A DNA stretch of 17,500 bases from Eimeria necatrix. Lineage: Eukaryota > Apicomplexa > Conoidasida > Eucoccidiorida > Eimeriidae. The notes under the pieces are model-generated. The model was not told where the DNA came from, did no database searches, and saw nothing but the letters and a program-made list of their open reading frames with translations. The DNA is taken from NCBI RefSeq assembly GCF_000499385.1, contig NW_013654790.1, forward strand, positions 229,391 through 246,890, in the 5' to 3' direction. Below, piece after piece: positions 17,397-17,500 of the stretch. The position numbers and the translations under genes are program-made. Numbering within the stretch: the stretch's first letter is position 1; the number at the start of each line of letters is the position of its first letter.

Positions 17397-17500
17397 TCGT
17401 TTTGTTTTGCTGCTATTACTTCACTGCTTTGCTGCTGCTGCCAGCCGCAGCAAAGACGCACAAGTGGCCTGCTTGCAAAGGAACAGCCGACACTTGATGC

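Larger units (their letters stand above)
1..17500. repeat. Dispersed CAG/CTG trinucleotide arrays across the whole window
   Basis: Perfect or nearly perfect CAG or CTG runs occur every few hundred bases, in exons, introns and intergenic DNA. Among the longest are those near 3625-3678, 4515-4564, 4947-4995, 7369-7428, 12241-12300 and 13378-13445. Interruptions are mostly CAA/TTG or single-base changes. This density, with homopolymeric amino-acid runs inside conserved proteins, is characteristic of Eimeria nuclear genomes. Confidence 0.97.

Overview
This window looks like nuclear DNA of a coccidian apicomplexan, most likely an Eimeria species. The evidence is the very dense CAG/CTG trinucleotide arrays in coding and non-coding DNA, which give homopolymeric Ala, Gln, Ser, Leu or Cys runs in nearly every frame. 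There are also many interstitial telomere-like CCCTAAA/TTTAGGG blocks and small-exon genes with introns. The species call is inference; no rRNA or marker gene is present.

Most long open frames here are artefacts of CAG repeats. I looked instead for non-repetitive exons with matching splice phases and found three genes. (1) A DEAD-box RNA helicase on the minus strand (7946 to 3749), rebuilt as seven exons totalling 2691 nt (896 aa), with Q, I, Ia, Ib, II, IV, V and VI motifs and a basic C-terminal extension. (2) A PA2G4/EBP1 (proliferation-associated 2G4, a methionine-aminopeptidase-like fold without peptidase residues) homologue on the minus strand (13569 to 9154), rebuilt as nine exons totalling 1329 nt (442 aa). 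(3) A two-exon plus-strand gene (14892 to 15966, 223 aa) for an unrecognised protein with a mitochondrial-type N-terminus and one membrane segment. PA2G4 and gene 3 are divergently transcribed. The helicase lies downstream of PA2G4 on the same strand. The helicase and PA2G4 families both act in RNA or ribosome biology; nothing here shows that they work together.

Layout: 1-1600 is CAG/CTG-rich with no gene I can confirm. 1603-2640 is a satellite built on the palindrome GCTAGC/GCAGCTAGC, starting with a 20-bp minisatellite. 2640-3748 is CAG-rich DNA 3' of the helicase. 3749-7946 is the helicase. 7947-9153 is intergenic with telomere-like blocks and a GGGGCCCC cluster. 9154-13569 is PA2G4. 13570-14891 is a divergent promoter region carrying several copies of a GGTGTnnnnACACC inverted repeat. 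14892-15966 is the mitochondrial-type gene. 15967-17500 is repeat-rich, with a (TAGC)n satellite at 16443-16603 and possible partial genes.

The most interesting signals are organisational. In all three genes the sense strand carries CAG in exons and CTG in introns, and the CTG arrays run directly into CAG acceptors. Three introns share a different acceptor made of TTTAGGG repeats followed by TTTG and a GCGCAG end. A short palindrome recurs in non-coding DNA. Two PA2G4 introns appear to need unusual donor sites.
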